64,000 nt of DNA from an uncultured Pelagibacteraceae bacterium (GTDB lineage Bacteria > Pseudomonadota > Alphaproteobacteria > Pelagibacterales > Pelagibacteraceae), in contig CACHJZ010000004.1 in NCBI GenBank assembly GCA_902580275.1, positions 94,492-158,491 on the forward strand, read 5' to 3'. The stretch's first letter is position 1. Each line of letters starts with the position of its first letter. Under the pieces are notes generated by a model, which worked only from the letters and a program-made list of their open reading frames with translations, was not told where the DNA came from and made no database searches. The position numbers and the translations under genes are program-made. Below, piece after piece: positions 48,256 through 57,621 of this stretch.

Positions 48256-49340
48256 TATCTAAACTTTAGTGTCGCTAAACCAATCATTGCTAAAATAATT
48301 GCCACTATCCAAAATCTTATTACAACAGTTGACTCGGGCCATCCTTTCTTTTCGTAATGATGATGAATTGGAGCCATTTTAAAAATTCTTTTTCCTGTCA
48401 TTTTGAACGAAATGACTTGAACGATTACTGAAATTGCCTCTAATACAAATAAACCTCCTGTAATAGCTAGTACTATTTCATGCTTTGTAATAATTCCCAC
48501 TGCACCTAGCGATCCTCCTAGAGATAATGATCCGGTATCCCCCATAAAGATTTTTGCTGGTGGAGCATTGAACCATAAAAAACCTAAACAAGATCCAATA
48601 ATGGCACCTAGGAAAACTGTTACTTCCCCTACACCGTTTATATATGGTATTTGTAAGTATTCTGAAAATACGATATTACCCGTAACATAACTTATAAAAG
48701 CAAAACATCCAGCAACTAATATTACTGGAACTGTTGCTAAACCATCTAATCCATCTGTTAGATTAACTGCGTTTGAGGATCCAACTATAATGAATATTCC
48801 AAAAGGAATAAAAAACCATCCTAAATTAAATATTAAATTTTTAAAAAAAGGAAAATATAAATTTTTTAAATCCTGATTGTCGGAAAGATAAGTCAGAGCT
48901 GCTACTCCAATGAAAGCTATAATTATTTGAGAAGTTAATTTAAATTTGAAAGATATACCGGAGGAATTTTTATATTTTACCTTTTTGTAATCATCAAAAG
49001 CTCCTAATAAACCATAACTTCCTACTATATAAATTAAAAACCATATATATATACTTTTAAGATCTCCCCAAAGTAGTATCCCAGAAAATAACCCAATAAG
49101 TATAAGTACGCCACCCATAGTTGGTGTACCAATCTTTTTAACAATATGTTCATTTGGACCATCTTCTCTAATTGGATCAAGAATTTGCTTTGTAGAAAAA
49201 TATTTAATGAAAGGATTGCCAATCAAAAATACAACAAATAAAGATGTAAAAACAGCTAATCCAGTCCTAACAGTTAAATACTTGAAAACATTTAAAAATG
49301 AGTAACTTTCAATCAACTCCAATATAAGCAAGTATAGCAT
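48255..49340 (-). CDS. mraY: Phospho-MurNAc-pentapeptide transferase MraY
   Basis: MraY transfers phospho-MurNAc-pentapeptide to undecaprenyl phosphate to make lipid I. The 361-residue membrane protein has about ten hydrophobic segments and the catalytic motifs AFDDYKKV, NAVNLTDGLDGLATVPV, FMGDTGSLSLGG and APIHHHYEKKGWPE. Its stop and start share single bases with murD and murEF. Confidence 0.97.
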   Translation of the reverse strand: MLYLLILELIESYSFLNVFKYLTVRTGLAVFTSLFVVFLIGNPFIKYFSTKQILDPIREDGPNEHIVKKIGTPTMGGVLILIGLFSGILLWGDLKSIYIWFLIYIVGSYGLLGAFDDYKKVKYKNSSGISFKFKLTSQIIIAFIGVAALTYLSDNQDLKNLYFPFFKNLIFNLGWFFIPFGIFIIVGSSNAVNLTDGLDGLATVPVILVAGCFAFISYVTGNIVFSEYLQIPYINGVGEVTVFLGAIIGSCLGFLWFNAPPAKIFMGDTGSLSLGGSLGAVGIITKHEIVLAITGGLFVLEAISVIVQVISFKMTGKRIFKMAPIHHHYEKKGWPESTVVIRFWIVAIILAMIGLATLKFR

Positions 49341-52180
49341 TAAATTTTACCTCTTAGGTTTCCAACTATTTTATTTAAACCTGTGGAGTTTGATCCCTTA
49401 ACCATTAGATAATCATTATTATTTAAATCTTTTATAATCAAATCATAAATATCTGATATTTTTCTTAAAATTCTACCTTTTTTATTTTTTTTTATACCTT
49501 CGAATGTTTCCGCTACATCTTTTCCATAAATATGAATTTTATATATTTTGGATTTATTTAAAATATATGTCATATCTTTATGAAGTTTTTTTGAGTGCTT
49601 TCCAAGCTCAAGCATATCTCCCATTAAAAAATGTTTTTTTTTATTTTGAACAACAATATTACTAAAATTTGATATTGCGCTAGATAATGAAAGTGGATTT
49701 GAATTATAGCTTTCATTAATTAAATTAATATTCTTATTTTTAAATTTGATTTTCAAAATATTTCCCCTCCCGTCAGGAATTGAAAAATTTTTAAAAAATC
49801 TAGATCTTAAATTTTTTGTTTTTTTTAAAATATATAAAATAGCCAAAGCAGATAAAATATTTTTAATATAATTTTGATATTTATATCTTATCTCAAATTT
49901 TTTAAATTTATCAAAAATTTTAACTTCGATATTAAAGTAATTTTTTAATTTAGTTAATCTTAAAAATTTTATATCTGATCTGTAAGAATAACCAAAAGAT
50001 ACAATATTCAAATTTCTTTTCTCAGCTATTTTTTTATGAAAAGTGAAAAATTTATCATCAGCATTTAAAATTAAAAAACCGTTTCTTCTTATATTTTTAA
50101 TTATTTCTGATTTTGCTTTTGCTATTTCTGAAATATTATTAAAATTTTTTGCATGTGCGTATGAAATATTTGTAATTATACCAATATCAGGTTTAACTAT
50201 ATTTGATAAAAAATCGATTTCTCCCTTTTTATCCATTCCAATTTCAAAAACACCAAAATTGTTATTTAAATTTAAATTAAATAGGCTCAATGGTACGCCA
50301 TACTTATTATTATAAGATTTCGGGGAAAAGCTAGCTTTCCCTAATTTATTTAAACATTTTGCTAGTAACTCTTTTAAAGAGGTTTTTCCACAGCTTCCTG
50401 TTATTCCAATAATTTTTCCTCTATAAGCACTTCTTATACTGGATGATGCTTTTGTCATAAAATCTAGACTGTTTTTTACATTTATGACGTTATTATTGTT
50501 TATTTTCCTTCTCAATTTATCTGACACAATTATAGATGCACCTTTTTTAATTGCTTCTGAAACGAATGAATTGCCATCGTTATTTTTTCCTTTTATTGCA
50601 AAAAAGATATCATTTTTTTTCACATCTTTTGAATTAATAGAAGCTTTATTTAATTTGGTTAAATAAGAAATTTTTTTTGCTTCTTTGTATTCTTTTAAGA
50701 TATTTATTTTTAAGTTATTTGATAAAGATTTATTTCTTAACTTTATTGAATTTAAAATAATATTTTTATCAGAAAAAAATATTTTTCTTTTACCCAAATC
50801 TTGAATATTTTCATGACCTTTTCCTGCTACGATTAAAATATCATTAGAATTAAGATTTTTTACAGCGTTGGTAATAGCTTTTTTTCTGCTTGGAATCTCA
50901 AAAAGCTTATTTTTATCAATTTTTTTTTTTATATCATTTCTAATTTTTTTAGGATTTTCAAACCTTGGGTTATCATCTGTTAAATAAATTTTTTCACAAT
51001 ATTTGTTAGCTATTCTTCCAATAATTGATCTTTTAGATTGATCTCTATTTCCACCACAACCTAATACAATTGATATATTTCTATCAGGAAATTGTTCTTT
51101 TATATTATTCAAACATATATTTAATGCATCGGGTGTATGCGCATAATCTAATATACAAATGGCTTTATTTTTAAGTTTTCCTATTTTTTCTAACCTTCCT
51201 TTAAGAGGTTTAATTTTACTTAACACTTTAATGATTTTTTCAAATTTAAGATTTTTATTTTCTGCAGCTAGGATTGCCATAAATAAATTTTTGATTTGAA
51301 CTTTGCCTATTAAATTTAAATAAAAAGAAAATTTTAAATTCTTATATTTGATTTTTAAAAATTGTTTTTCATCGATATATTTATGGTCCAAAACTCTTAT
51401 TTCTCCATTTTGTTTTGAAATTGTTTTTAAATTAATTTTTTTTTCTTTAGATATTTTAAGTATCTTTCTGTATTCAGGAATATCTTTGTCAGTTATGATG
51501 GTTGCTTTTTTAGAAAGTAGTTTTTTAAATAGATACAATTTTGCATTTAAATAATTGTCATAATTTCTATGGTAATCCAAATGATCATGGGACAAGTTTG
51601 TAAATATTCCCTTTGTAAAATTTAATCCATCTAATCTATGTTGTTTTAATCCATGACTAGAAGCCTCGAGAATTATATTATCAATTTTTTTGTTTGATAA
51701 ATAATTCAAGTATTTTGAGAGATGCAAGGGATTCATGGTAGTATTTACTGCGGCAAAATTTTTTGTTTGAGTTTTGATACCTAGGGTGCCTATAGAAGCA
51801 ACTTTTTTTTTATTTAAATTTAGAATTTGAAAGTAAAAATTGCAAATAGAAGATTTTCCATTTGTTCCGGTTACTGCAATTATATTGCTTATTCTTGAAT
51901 TAAATAATTTATATGATGTTTCGGCCAAAATTTTTCTGACATTTCTAAATCTTAAATATAATATTCCATTTTTGAAACCTTCAAATTTTTTATTATGAAT
52001 AATTGTTTTTGCTCCTTTTGAAATAGCATCTGGAATGAATTTATTTCCATCAATTTCATTTCCTTTGATAGCAAAAAAAATATTATTTTTTTTACATAAT
52101 TGACTATTGAAATTTATTCCCGAAAAATAATGTTTTTTAAATTTAGGATTAACTTTCTTAAAAAATTTACCAATGAACAT
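49340..52180 (-). CDS. murEF: Fused MurE-MurF peptidoglycan ligase
   Basis: One 946-residue reading frame holds two complete Mur ligases. Residues 1-485 are MurE: substrate domain, P-loop GTNGKSS (105-111), SHDHLDYH, and DNPR (403-406), which specifies meso-diaminopimelate. Residues about 490-946 are MurF: NDIFFAIKGKNNDGNSF, P-loop GSCGKTS (595-601), NEYSYNSNP-like NESYNSNPLS and LMGDMLELG. A short linker with no stop joins them. The fusion would add DAP and then D-Ala-D-Ala sequentially. It lies six bases after ftsI and abuts mraY. Whether it is cleaved is unknown. Confidence 0.95.
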   Translation of the reverse strand: MFIGKFFKKVNPKFKKHYFSGINFNSQLCKKNNIFFAIKGNEIDGNKFIPDAISKGAKTIIHNKKFEGFKNGILYLRFRNVRKILAETSYKLFNSRISNIIAVTGTNGKSSICNFYFQILNLNKKKVASIGTLGIKTQTKNFAAVNTTMNPLHLSKYLNYLSNKKIDNIILEASSHGLKQHRLDGLNFTKGIFTNLSHDHLDYHRNYDNYLNAKLYLFKKLLSKKATIITDKDIPEYRKILKISKEKKINLKTISKQNGEIRVLDHKYIDEKQFLKIKYKNLKFSFYLNLIGKVQIKNLFMAILAAENKNLKFEKIIKVLSKIKPLKGRLEKIGKLKNKAICILDYAHTPDALNICLNNIKEQFPDRNISIVLGCGGNRDQSKRSIIGRIANKYCEKIYLTDDNPRFENPKKIRNDIKKKIDKNKLFEIPSRKKAITNAVKNLNSNDILIVAGKGHENIQDLGKRKIFFSDKNIILNSIKLRNKSLSNNLKINILKEYKEAKKISYLTKLNKASINSKDVKKNDIFFAIKGKNNDGNSFVSEAIKKGASIIVSDKLRRKINNNNVINVKNSLDFMTKASSSIRSAYRGKIIGITGSCGKTSLKELLAKCLNKLGKASFSPKSYNNKYGVPLSLFNLNLNNNFGVFEIGMDKKGEIDFLSNIVKPDIGIITNISYAHAKNFNNISEIAKAKSEIIKNIRRNGFLILNADDKFFTFHKKIAEKRNLNIVSFGYSYRSDIKFLRLTKLKNYFNIEVKIFDKFKKFEIRYKYQNYIKNILSALAILYILKKTKNLRSRFFKNFSIPDGRGNILKIKFKNKNINLINESYNSNPLSLSSAISNFSNIVVQNKKKHFLMGDMLELGKHSKKLHKDMTYILNKSKIYKIHIYGKDVAETFEGIKKNKKGRILRKISDIYDLIIKDLNNNDYLMVKGSNSTGLNKIVGNLRGKI

Positions 52181-52185
52181 TTCAA

Positions 52186-53871
52186 TTAATAAAAATCGTC
52201 ATATTTTGTGGCTAAAATAGGCCCAATTTTTTCTATTATTTTGCCTGCTACCTCTACTGTAGTCCAACCTGCTGTGTTAAACGGAGTTCCTTTATACTTT
52301 ATTCCGCTACCGTCTCTATAATTGTAGATATATTCACTATTAATCTTTGGCTCATCTAGTAAAACAAGGAGTACGTACTTAGGTTTGTGACTTGGAAAAA
52401 TTGATACAAAAGAGTTTATTTTTTTTTTGGTGTAAACGCCATTTTCTATTTTTTGTGCTGTTCCTGTTTTTCCACCAATACTATAACCTTCTATATTTGC
52501 TAAATTAGCTGTGCCTTCCTTTGTTGAGACAATCTTTCTCAAGATAGAATTTACATTTATTGAGACATCTTCATTTAAAATTCTTTTTGTTTCAACATTT
52601 TTTTCTTGTTTAATTAAAGTTGGTTTTATTTTAAATCCGCCGTTTGAGATAATTGCGTAAGCAGTAGCAATTTGTAAAGGAGTTGTAGATACTCCATGCC
52701 CAAACGAAACAGTTGCTAATTTGCATTTACCCCATTTTACTGGCAACGGTTTGCCAATTTCTTCTAAGTCAAATTCAATGGGACTTAGAAGATTTAAGGA
52801 GTCTAAAAAATTTTTAGTTTTTTCAATGCCCATTTTTTGAGCTATTCTAACTGAGCCAATATTCCCTGATCTAATTAAGATTTGTTCAGCTGTTAATGTT
52901 GAGGGAATTTCTAGATCATACTCAGATATTTTTCGACCAGCACAATTAATAGATTTTGGTAGGTTTTCAAATTTTGTGTTAATATTAATTATTCTTTCAT
53001 TAAGAGCACCTGCTATTGTAAAAGTTTTAAAAATTGATCCTAGCTCATATACTCCTTTTGTTATTCTATTAATAAATTTTATATCAGCGATTTTCTCACG
53101 TTTGTTGATGTTATAATCTGGTAAAGAAACTAACGATAGAATTTCTCCACTATTAATATTCATTAATAAAGCTGCACTACCTTTTGATTTAAATATTTTT
53201 TCAAAATTTATTAGCTCACTTCGTATTAAAAACTGAATATTGGTGTTCAATGTCAATTCTACTTTTTTATTAAGTTTTTTTAGATCTTCATCTAAAGACT
53301 TTTCTAGACCCGATATTCCGTTGTTATCATCATCTATTTGTCCTAGTACATGACTGAATAAATTTTCATGTGGATAAACTCTTGTAATTTTTTGTTCTGT
53401 AATGACTGATTTTTCCCCAAGTAATAGAACTTTATCGTATTTTTCAGGTGATAATTTTTTTTTTATGTAAAAAAATTTTTTTTCATCAAATTTATTATTG
53501 AAATTTTCAATATCCAATTCTGGAAATAATAGCTTCAATTTTAAAATGAGTTTTTTTTTGTCATTTTCAAGATTAGGATTAATTCCTACATTTTTGGTAA
53601 ACACAGTTTTTGCTAAAATATTACCGTTTGCATCAATAATGTCCGATCTAATATTTTTTTTTTGATTATTTGGTTTTTGTGAGAATACTTTTTCAGATAT
53701 AGATCCATAATAAAAAATTTTTACTGAAAATATGGATGAGATAGCTAATAAAAAGAAAAAAATAAAAGCTACCCTATTAAAAGAAATATATTTTTTATGT
53801 AATTTTTTTGAGAAAGAAAATTCTTCATTTAAATCTTTGAGATAAATTTTTATTCCTTTATTTGTTGTCAT
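52186..53871 (-). CDS. ftsI: Septal transpeptidase FtsI (PBP3)
   Basis: The 561-residue class B PBP crosslinks septal peptidoglycan. One N-terminal transmembrane helix (VAFIFFFLLAISSIFSVKIF, about 32-51) is followed by the pedestal and the transpeptidase domain with SxxK in GSIFKTFT, SxN in RSGNIGSV and KTG in GGKTGTAQK. The start overlaps ftsL by 14 bases. Confidence 0.96.
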   Translation of the reverse strand: MTTNKGIKIYLKDLNEEFSFSKKLHKKYISFNRVAFIFFFLLAISSIFSVKIFYYGSISEKVFSQKPNNQKKNIRSDIIDANGNILAKTVFTKNVGINPNLENDKKKLILKLKLLFPELDIENFNNKFDEKKFFYIKKKLSPEKYDKVLLLGEKSVITEQKITRVYPHENLFSHVLGQIDDDNNGISGLEKSLDEDLKKLNKKVELTLNTNIQFLIRSELINFEKIFKSKGSAALLMNINSGEILSLVSLPDYNINKREKIADIKFINRITKGVYELGSIFKTFTIAGALNERIININTKFENLPKSINCAGRKISEYDLEIPSTLTAEQILIRSGNIGSVRIAQKMGIEKTKNFLDSLNLLSPIEFDLEEIGKPLPVKWGKCKLATVSFGHGVSTTPLQIATAYAIISNGGFKIKPTLIKQEKNVETKRILNEDVSINVNSILRKIVSTKEGTANLANIEGYSIGGKTGTAQKIENGVYTKKKINSFVSIFPSHKPKYVLLVLLDEPKINSEYIYNYRDGSGIKYKGTPFNTAGWTTVEVAGKIIEKIGPILATKYDDFY

Positions 53872-54133
53872 ATTTTTTGTTTAAGATTTTTATATCTGCT
53901 GCATTGATATGAATATATTCCTCATTTTTATGATTCTTCATAATACTTATTAACCTGGATGGATTACTTAAATAAGTATGCTCTAAAGAAAGTAAGTTAT
54001 ATTTTTCTTTTAATAGACTTAGACTCTCATTCAAATCAAATATTTTTTCTTCAACTTTTTTAGAAGAAGTTTTAATAATTGCTATAAATGATATTAAGGA
54101 TATTAAACAGAAAGCAATTACAAGATTTTTCAT
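53858..54133 (-). CDS. ftsL: FtsL-like division protein
   Basis: The 91-residue protein has one N-terminal membrane helix (VIAFCLISLISFIAIIKTS) and a short leucine-rich coiled coil (FDLNESLSLLKEKYNLLSLEHTYL), matching the bitopic FtsL/DUF layout but not highly similar in sequence. Position between rsmH and ftsI, overlapping both by 4 and 14 bases, makes FtsL the best call. Confidence 0.82.
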   Translation of the reverse strand: MKNLVIAFCLISLISFIAIIKTSSKKVEEKIFDLNESLSLLKEKYNLLSLEHTYLSNPSRLISIMKNHKNEEYIHINAADIKILNKKYDNK

Positions 54134-55137
54134 AATTTTTTTGACAAATTTTCAATTTCTAAAAGTTTTGAGAATTTTTTTAGAATGTCACTCTCAAAAT
54201 TAATTTTATTATTTATTTTTATTGCGTATCTTAATTTTGCTGATCTTGAAGATTTGTTAATTTTAATTTCTTTAGGAGTTGGGTATATTGGTTTTTTTAA
54301 CTTTAGGTTAAACAACTTATTAAGATTTTTTTCCTCTGGGTAGTATCTTGAAATTTTTTTATCTTCTGACAAACTTTTAAAAAAATATTTAACTATTTTG
54401 TCCTCTAATGAGTGAAATGATACAACCAGAAGTATACCGTTAACATCTAAAATTTTTGCTGAATTGATTAGACCATAAACCAATTCACTTATTTCTTTAT
54501 TGACAAATATTCTCAAAGCCTGAAAAATTTTTGTTGCATTATGAATTCTGCCGCTTTTTTTTTTTACCGAATTAATTATATACACAAGTTTTTGTGTGTT
54601 TAGATTTGATTTTATTCTTTGATCAACAATTCTTTTTGATATTATTTTGCTATCCTTCTCTTCTCCAAAATATTTAAATATTAGTTCTAAATCTTTTTGG
54701 CTTAATTTATTTACAACATCATCGGCCGAAAAATTATTTAAACCTAGTCTCATATTTAATTGACCTGTATTTTCAAAACTAAGCCCTTTTTTTGGATCTT
54801 TAATTTGAGCATAAGAGTATCCAAGGTCTAAAATTACTGCTTTAATTTTAGACTTGTCATTTACAATTTTGTCAACTTCACTAAATTTTTTATTTAGAAA
54901 TACAAATTGTTTTGCATATTGTTGTTTAAATTTATCAGCAATACCTTTGCAATCAGGATCTCTATCAATTGCGATAACTTTTGTATTATTAAATTTCAAA
55001 ATTTCTTTGGAATAACCACCTTGTCCAAATGTGCAATCAATAAATGTGCCACCATTTTGAGGGGAAATAATGCTAAGAATTTCTTTTAGCAATACCGGAT
55101 AGTGTTTTTCACTAGTCGGTAAAATGGTGGCATTCAT
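54130..55137 (-). CDS. rsmH: 16S rRNA (cytosine1402-N4)-methyltransferase
   Basis: RsmH (MraW) methylates C1402 in the decoding centre. The 335 residues begin EKHYPVLLKEILSIISPQNGGTFIDCTFGQGGYS with the SAM site, then IDRDPDC, LDLGYSYAQIKDPKKGLSF and LLVVSFHSLEDKIVKYFF. It lies 18 bases after ftsZ rather than directly after mraZ. Confidence 0.96.
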   Translation of the reverse strand: MNATILPTSEKHYPVLLKEILSIISPQNGGTFIDCTFGQGGYSKEILKFNNTKVIAIDRDPDCKGIADKFKQQYAKQFVFLNKKFSEVDKIVNDKSKIKAVILDLGYSYAQIKDPKKGLSFENTGQLNMRLGLNNFSADDVVNKLSQKDLELIFKYFGEEKDSKIISKRIVDQRIKSNLNTQKLVYIINSVKKKSGRIHNATKIFQALRIFVNKEISELVYGLINSAKILDVNGILLVVSFHSLEDKIVKYFFKSLSEDKKISRYYPEEKNLNKLFNLKLKKPIYPTPKEIKINKSSRSAKLRYAIKINNKINFESDILKKFSKLLEIENLSKKL

Positions 55138-55155
55138 CTATTTTTACGAAGACCA

Positions 55156-56589
55156 TTAATTTTTTTGTCTTCTTAAAAATGCCGGTATTTCGAATTCTTC
55201 TTCATCAGAGTTCTCACTTTCTATATTTTGGATTTTTTCTGAACTTTCTTCAGAAGAATTACTTTCAAATAAGTCTGGTGTATCCTCTTCGATGCCAAAG
55301 TTCTCTAGACCATTGGTCTCAATTTTTGGCTCCTCGATCTCATTTTTTAAAACAAGACTATCATCTTCCTCGTTTAACAATGTTTCTGCAGCTCCAACAT
55401 CAGAGTTAATATTTATACTCTGGTCAATTTCTTGAACTGAATCATTTTCATTTATTGTTTCAGTATCTGACTTAAGAGCTGTTGCTCCATCTGTTATGTG
55501 ATTTGAAAGATTATTCTGCAAGTTAAAAGATTGAGTTTGACCCATTGTTGAGAAATCAGAGTATCCAGGGTTTCTGTTTTGAATTCTATGAACCATATTT
55601 ATTACTGACTTTGACTCAGGTTGTTGTCCGTCTAGTGCAGTTGCTACTATTGAAACTCTCACTTTTCCATTTAAAGAAGTATCAGTTATAGATCCAATAA
55701 TAATTTCTGCAACATGATCAACTTCTGACCTGATTCTGTTTACAATTTCATCAACTTCAAACAACGTTAAATCCTCTCCTCCAGTTATATTTATAAGGAG
55801 ACCTTTTGCACCCTTAAGTGAGTAATCATCAATAAGAGGATTATTTAATGCCATTTCTGTTGCTTTATTAGCTCTACCTTCTCCTTCAGCTTCACCAGTT
55901 CCCATCATAGCTTTACCCATAGAGCTCATAACAGTTTCAACATCTGCAAAATCTAAATTGACGAGACCCTCTTTAACCATAAGATCTGTAATACTTTGAA
56001 CACCGTATCTCAAAACATTATTGGATAATTTGAATGACTCTTTAAAAGTAGTTTTCTCATTTGCAATTTTAAATAAATTTTGATTTGGTATTACAATTAT
56101 TGTATCAACATGTTTTCTTAATTCCTCTAACCCCTGCTGTCCTCTTCTCATTCTTGAGGGTGCTTCATATAAAAATGGCAAAGTAACCACTCCCACAGTT
56201 AATATATTTAATTCTTTAGCAGCTCTAGCAATTACGTGAGCGGCTCCAGTTCCTGTTCCACCTCCCATACCAGCAGTAATGAAAACCATATTTGCACCTT
56301 TTAATAAATCAATTATTTCATTTAAAGACTCATCAGCGGCGGCTTGCCCAATCTCTAATTTGGCACCAGCTCCTAACCCTTTAGTTAGATTCAAGCCAAT
56401 TTGAATTTTTTGTTTTGCTCTACTAGCTTTAAGATCCTGGGCATCAGTGTTCACAGCAACAAACTCAACACCCTCTACCCCACTTTCTATCATTTCATTA
56501 ATTGCGTTACCACCAGCACCACCTACACCTAAAACTAGAATTCTTGGTTTAAGTTCTTTTATGTCCGGTGTTTTGAAATTTATAGTCAT
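55156..56589 (-). CDS. ftsZ: Cell division GTPase FtsZ
   Basis: FtsZ forms the division ring. The GTPase core contains [27 protein letters not shown], the tubulin signature [10 protein letters not shown], and [31 protein letters not shown] low-complexity acidic linker (about residues 345-460) ends in the conserved FtsA/ZipA-binding tail IPAFLRR. I chose ATG 56589, preceded by GAGAGGG; an earlier in-frame ATG (56628) would overlap mraZ. The protein has 477 residues. Its position between mraZ and rsmH is unusual; ftsZ normally follows ftsQ-ftsA at the far end. Confidence 0.97.
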   Translation of the reverse strand: MTINFKTPDIKELKPRILVLGVGGAGGNAINEMIESGVEGVEFVAVNTDAQDLKASRAKQKIQIGLNLTKGLGAGAKLEIGQAAADESLNEIIDLLKGANMVFITAGMGGGTGTGAAHVIARAAKELNILTVGVVTLPFLYEAPSRMRRGQQGLEELRKHVDTIIVIPNQNLFKIANEKTTFKESFKLSNNVLRYGVQSITDLMVKEGLVNLDFADVETVMSSMGKAMMGTGEAEGEGRANKATEMALNNPLIDDYSLKGAKGLLINITGGEDLTLFEVDEIVNRIRSEVDHVAEIIIGSITDTSLNGKVRVSIVATALDGQQPESKSVINMVHRIQNRNPGYSDFSTMGQTQSFNLQNNLSNHITDGATALKSDTETINENDSVQEIDQSININSDVGAAETLLNEEDDSLVLKNEIEEPKIETNGLENFGIEEDTPDLFESNSSEESSEKIQNIESENSDEEEFEIPAFLRRQKN

Positions 56590-56600
56590 TTTTTCCCTCT

Positions 56601-57059
56601 CTATTCTTTGTTTAGTTTCTGCTCCCATCTAAGGCCAGCTCTATTATTATTAGATTTTTTTCTAGCTAGTACCCTAAATTTTTCAAAATTTGTTGGCTCC
56701 CAGATTTGAAAAGTTTTTCCTTGTCCAACAAACAACATGCTATTTCTAATTTTGGCATGTTTTAACAATTTTGATGATAACGAAATTCTTCCCTCACTAT
56801 CAAACTGTAAATTAACACTCTCAGAAAGTATTGATGTAGCAAAAAAATCTTTTTTTTCCTCAAAAGGATTTAGCTCATCTATACTATTTGAAATTTTTTC
56901 AATTCTATCTTGTGACCATGCTTCAATTGAATAATTATTAAATGAAGGAAAACATATTACCCCATTGTATCCTAAATTTGAAAGGTAAGATCTAAAAGAT
57001 GCCGGCACAGACACCCTCCCTTTTTTGTCTATTCTGTTTTCGTAGGTCGATAAAAACAT
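56601..57059 (-). CDS. mraZ: Transcriptional regulator MraZ
   Basis: MraZ (152 residues) is the AbrB-like repressor of the dcw operon. The two swapped-hairpin domains have [20 protein letters not shown] and [20 protein letters not shown]. It probably binds the 10-bp-phased GGG repeats overlapping the promoter just upstream and so regulates itself and the genes downstream. It opens the transcriptional unit through ftsZ to murC and ends 11 bases before the ftsZ start. Confidence 0.95.
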   Translation of the reverse strand: MFLSTYENRIDKKGRVSVPASFRSYLSNLGYNGVICFPSFNNYSIEAWSQDRIEKISNSIDELNPFEEKKDFFATSILSESVNLQFDSEGRISLSSKLLKHAKIRNSMLFVGQGKTFQIWEPTNFEKFRVLARKKSNNNRAGLRWEQKLNKE

Positions 57060-57077
57060 AATTCATAAACCTTTTTT

Positions 57078-57119
57078 CCCTTAAAATCCCTTAAATGGGA
57101 ATTTATGGGATAATATGGG
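57078..57119 (-). promoter_or_regulatory. Putative MraZ operator: GGG blocks phased by 10 bp
   Basis: Five G3/C3 blocks lie at 57078-57080, 57088-57090, 57097-57099, 57107-57109 and 57117-57119 within otherwise pure A/T, spaced 10, 9, 10 and 10 bases. Three of them read TGGG with 10-bp period on the plus strand, like the GTGGG repeats bound by MraZ in other bacteria. They flank the -10 box and the first transcribed bases. The orientation is opposite to that in E. coli for three of them. Confidence 0.55.
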
Positions 57120-57138
57120 TTTTCAACCTATACGTCAA
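57110..57138 (-). promoter_or_regulatory. Promoter of the mraZ-ftsZ dcw operon
   Basis: On the minus strand TTGACG (57133-57138) and TATTAT (57110-57115) are 17 bases apart, an almost consensus sigma70 promoter. Transcription would begin near 57103, giving a 43-base leader before mraZ. It is the only strong promoter visible for the 13.7-kb cluster. Confidence 0.7.
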
Positions 57139-57163
57139 TATTTAATTTTCAGATTTTAATCTT

Positions 57164-57190
57164 AAAAATCTTAAAAAATTTAAGATTTTT
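57164..57190. repeat. Perfect 12-bp AT-rich inverted repeat
   Basis: AAAAATCTTAAA (57164-57175) and TTTAAGATTTTT (57179-57190) form a perfect palindrome around a three-base loop, in the 98-base gap between rnpB and the mra promoter. It could terminate read-through from rnpB or insulate the promoter; the stem is AT-only apart from two G-C pairs, so it would be weak as a terminator. Confidence 0.5.
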
Positions 57191-57236
57191 GAATCATTCT
57201 TTGTGCGATGGAAATTTTCTAAGTGTAAAAAAAAAT

Positions 57237-57593
57237 TGCCAGATAAACTATAAGCCGGGTTTTGTCTTTTAAACTTATCATTTATCTAGGCTTAAAATCA
57301 CTTTTAAGCTCAAGCAACCAACCCTGATGACTAACCAAAGACCGTTTTTTGTTTAATACAGTGTCATCTCTACTTGGTCTTGCTCTCGGTGGGGTTTTCC
57401 ATGCGCTAATTGTTGCCAATATAGCCGGTGTGCTCTTACCACACCTTTTCACCCTTGCCTCGTTAAGGCGGTTTGTTTTCTGTGGCACTATCCCTAGGGT
57501 CACCCCCGCCAGGAATTACCTGGCACCGTGTCTTTGCAGAGCCCGGACTTTCCTCTCTAAATTAATTAAAGCGATAAGTCACTTATCTGGCAG
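57237..57593 (-). ncRNA. rnpB: RNase P RNA (type A)
   Basis: The minus strand begins with P1 (TGCCAGATAA), closing with TTATCTGGCA at the 3' end. It contains the conserved GAGGAAAGTCCGGGCTC, the helix around CCAGGTAATTCCTGGCGGGG, ACAGAAA, GGTAAGAGCACACCGG, and the 3' AAACCCGGCTTAT that pairs to form P4. Nine T residues after P1 should act with it as terminator. A -10-like TATAAT (57603-57608) is about 8 bases before the 5' end. Protein-like reading frames here are not coding. Placement before mraZ is a common alphaproteobacterial arrangement. Confidence 0.96.
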
Positions 57594-57621
57594 CTTATTT
57601 TTATTATATTTTAGAAAAAGA

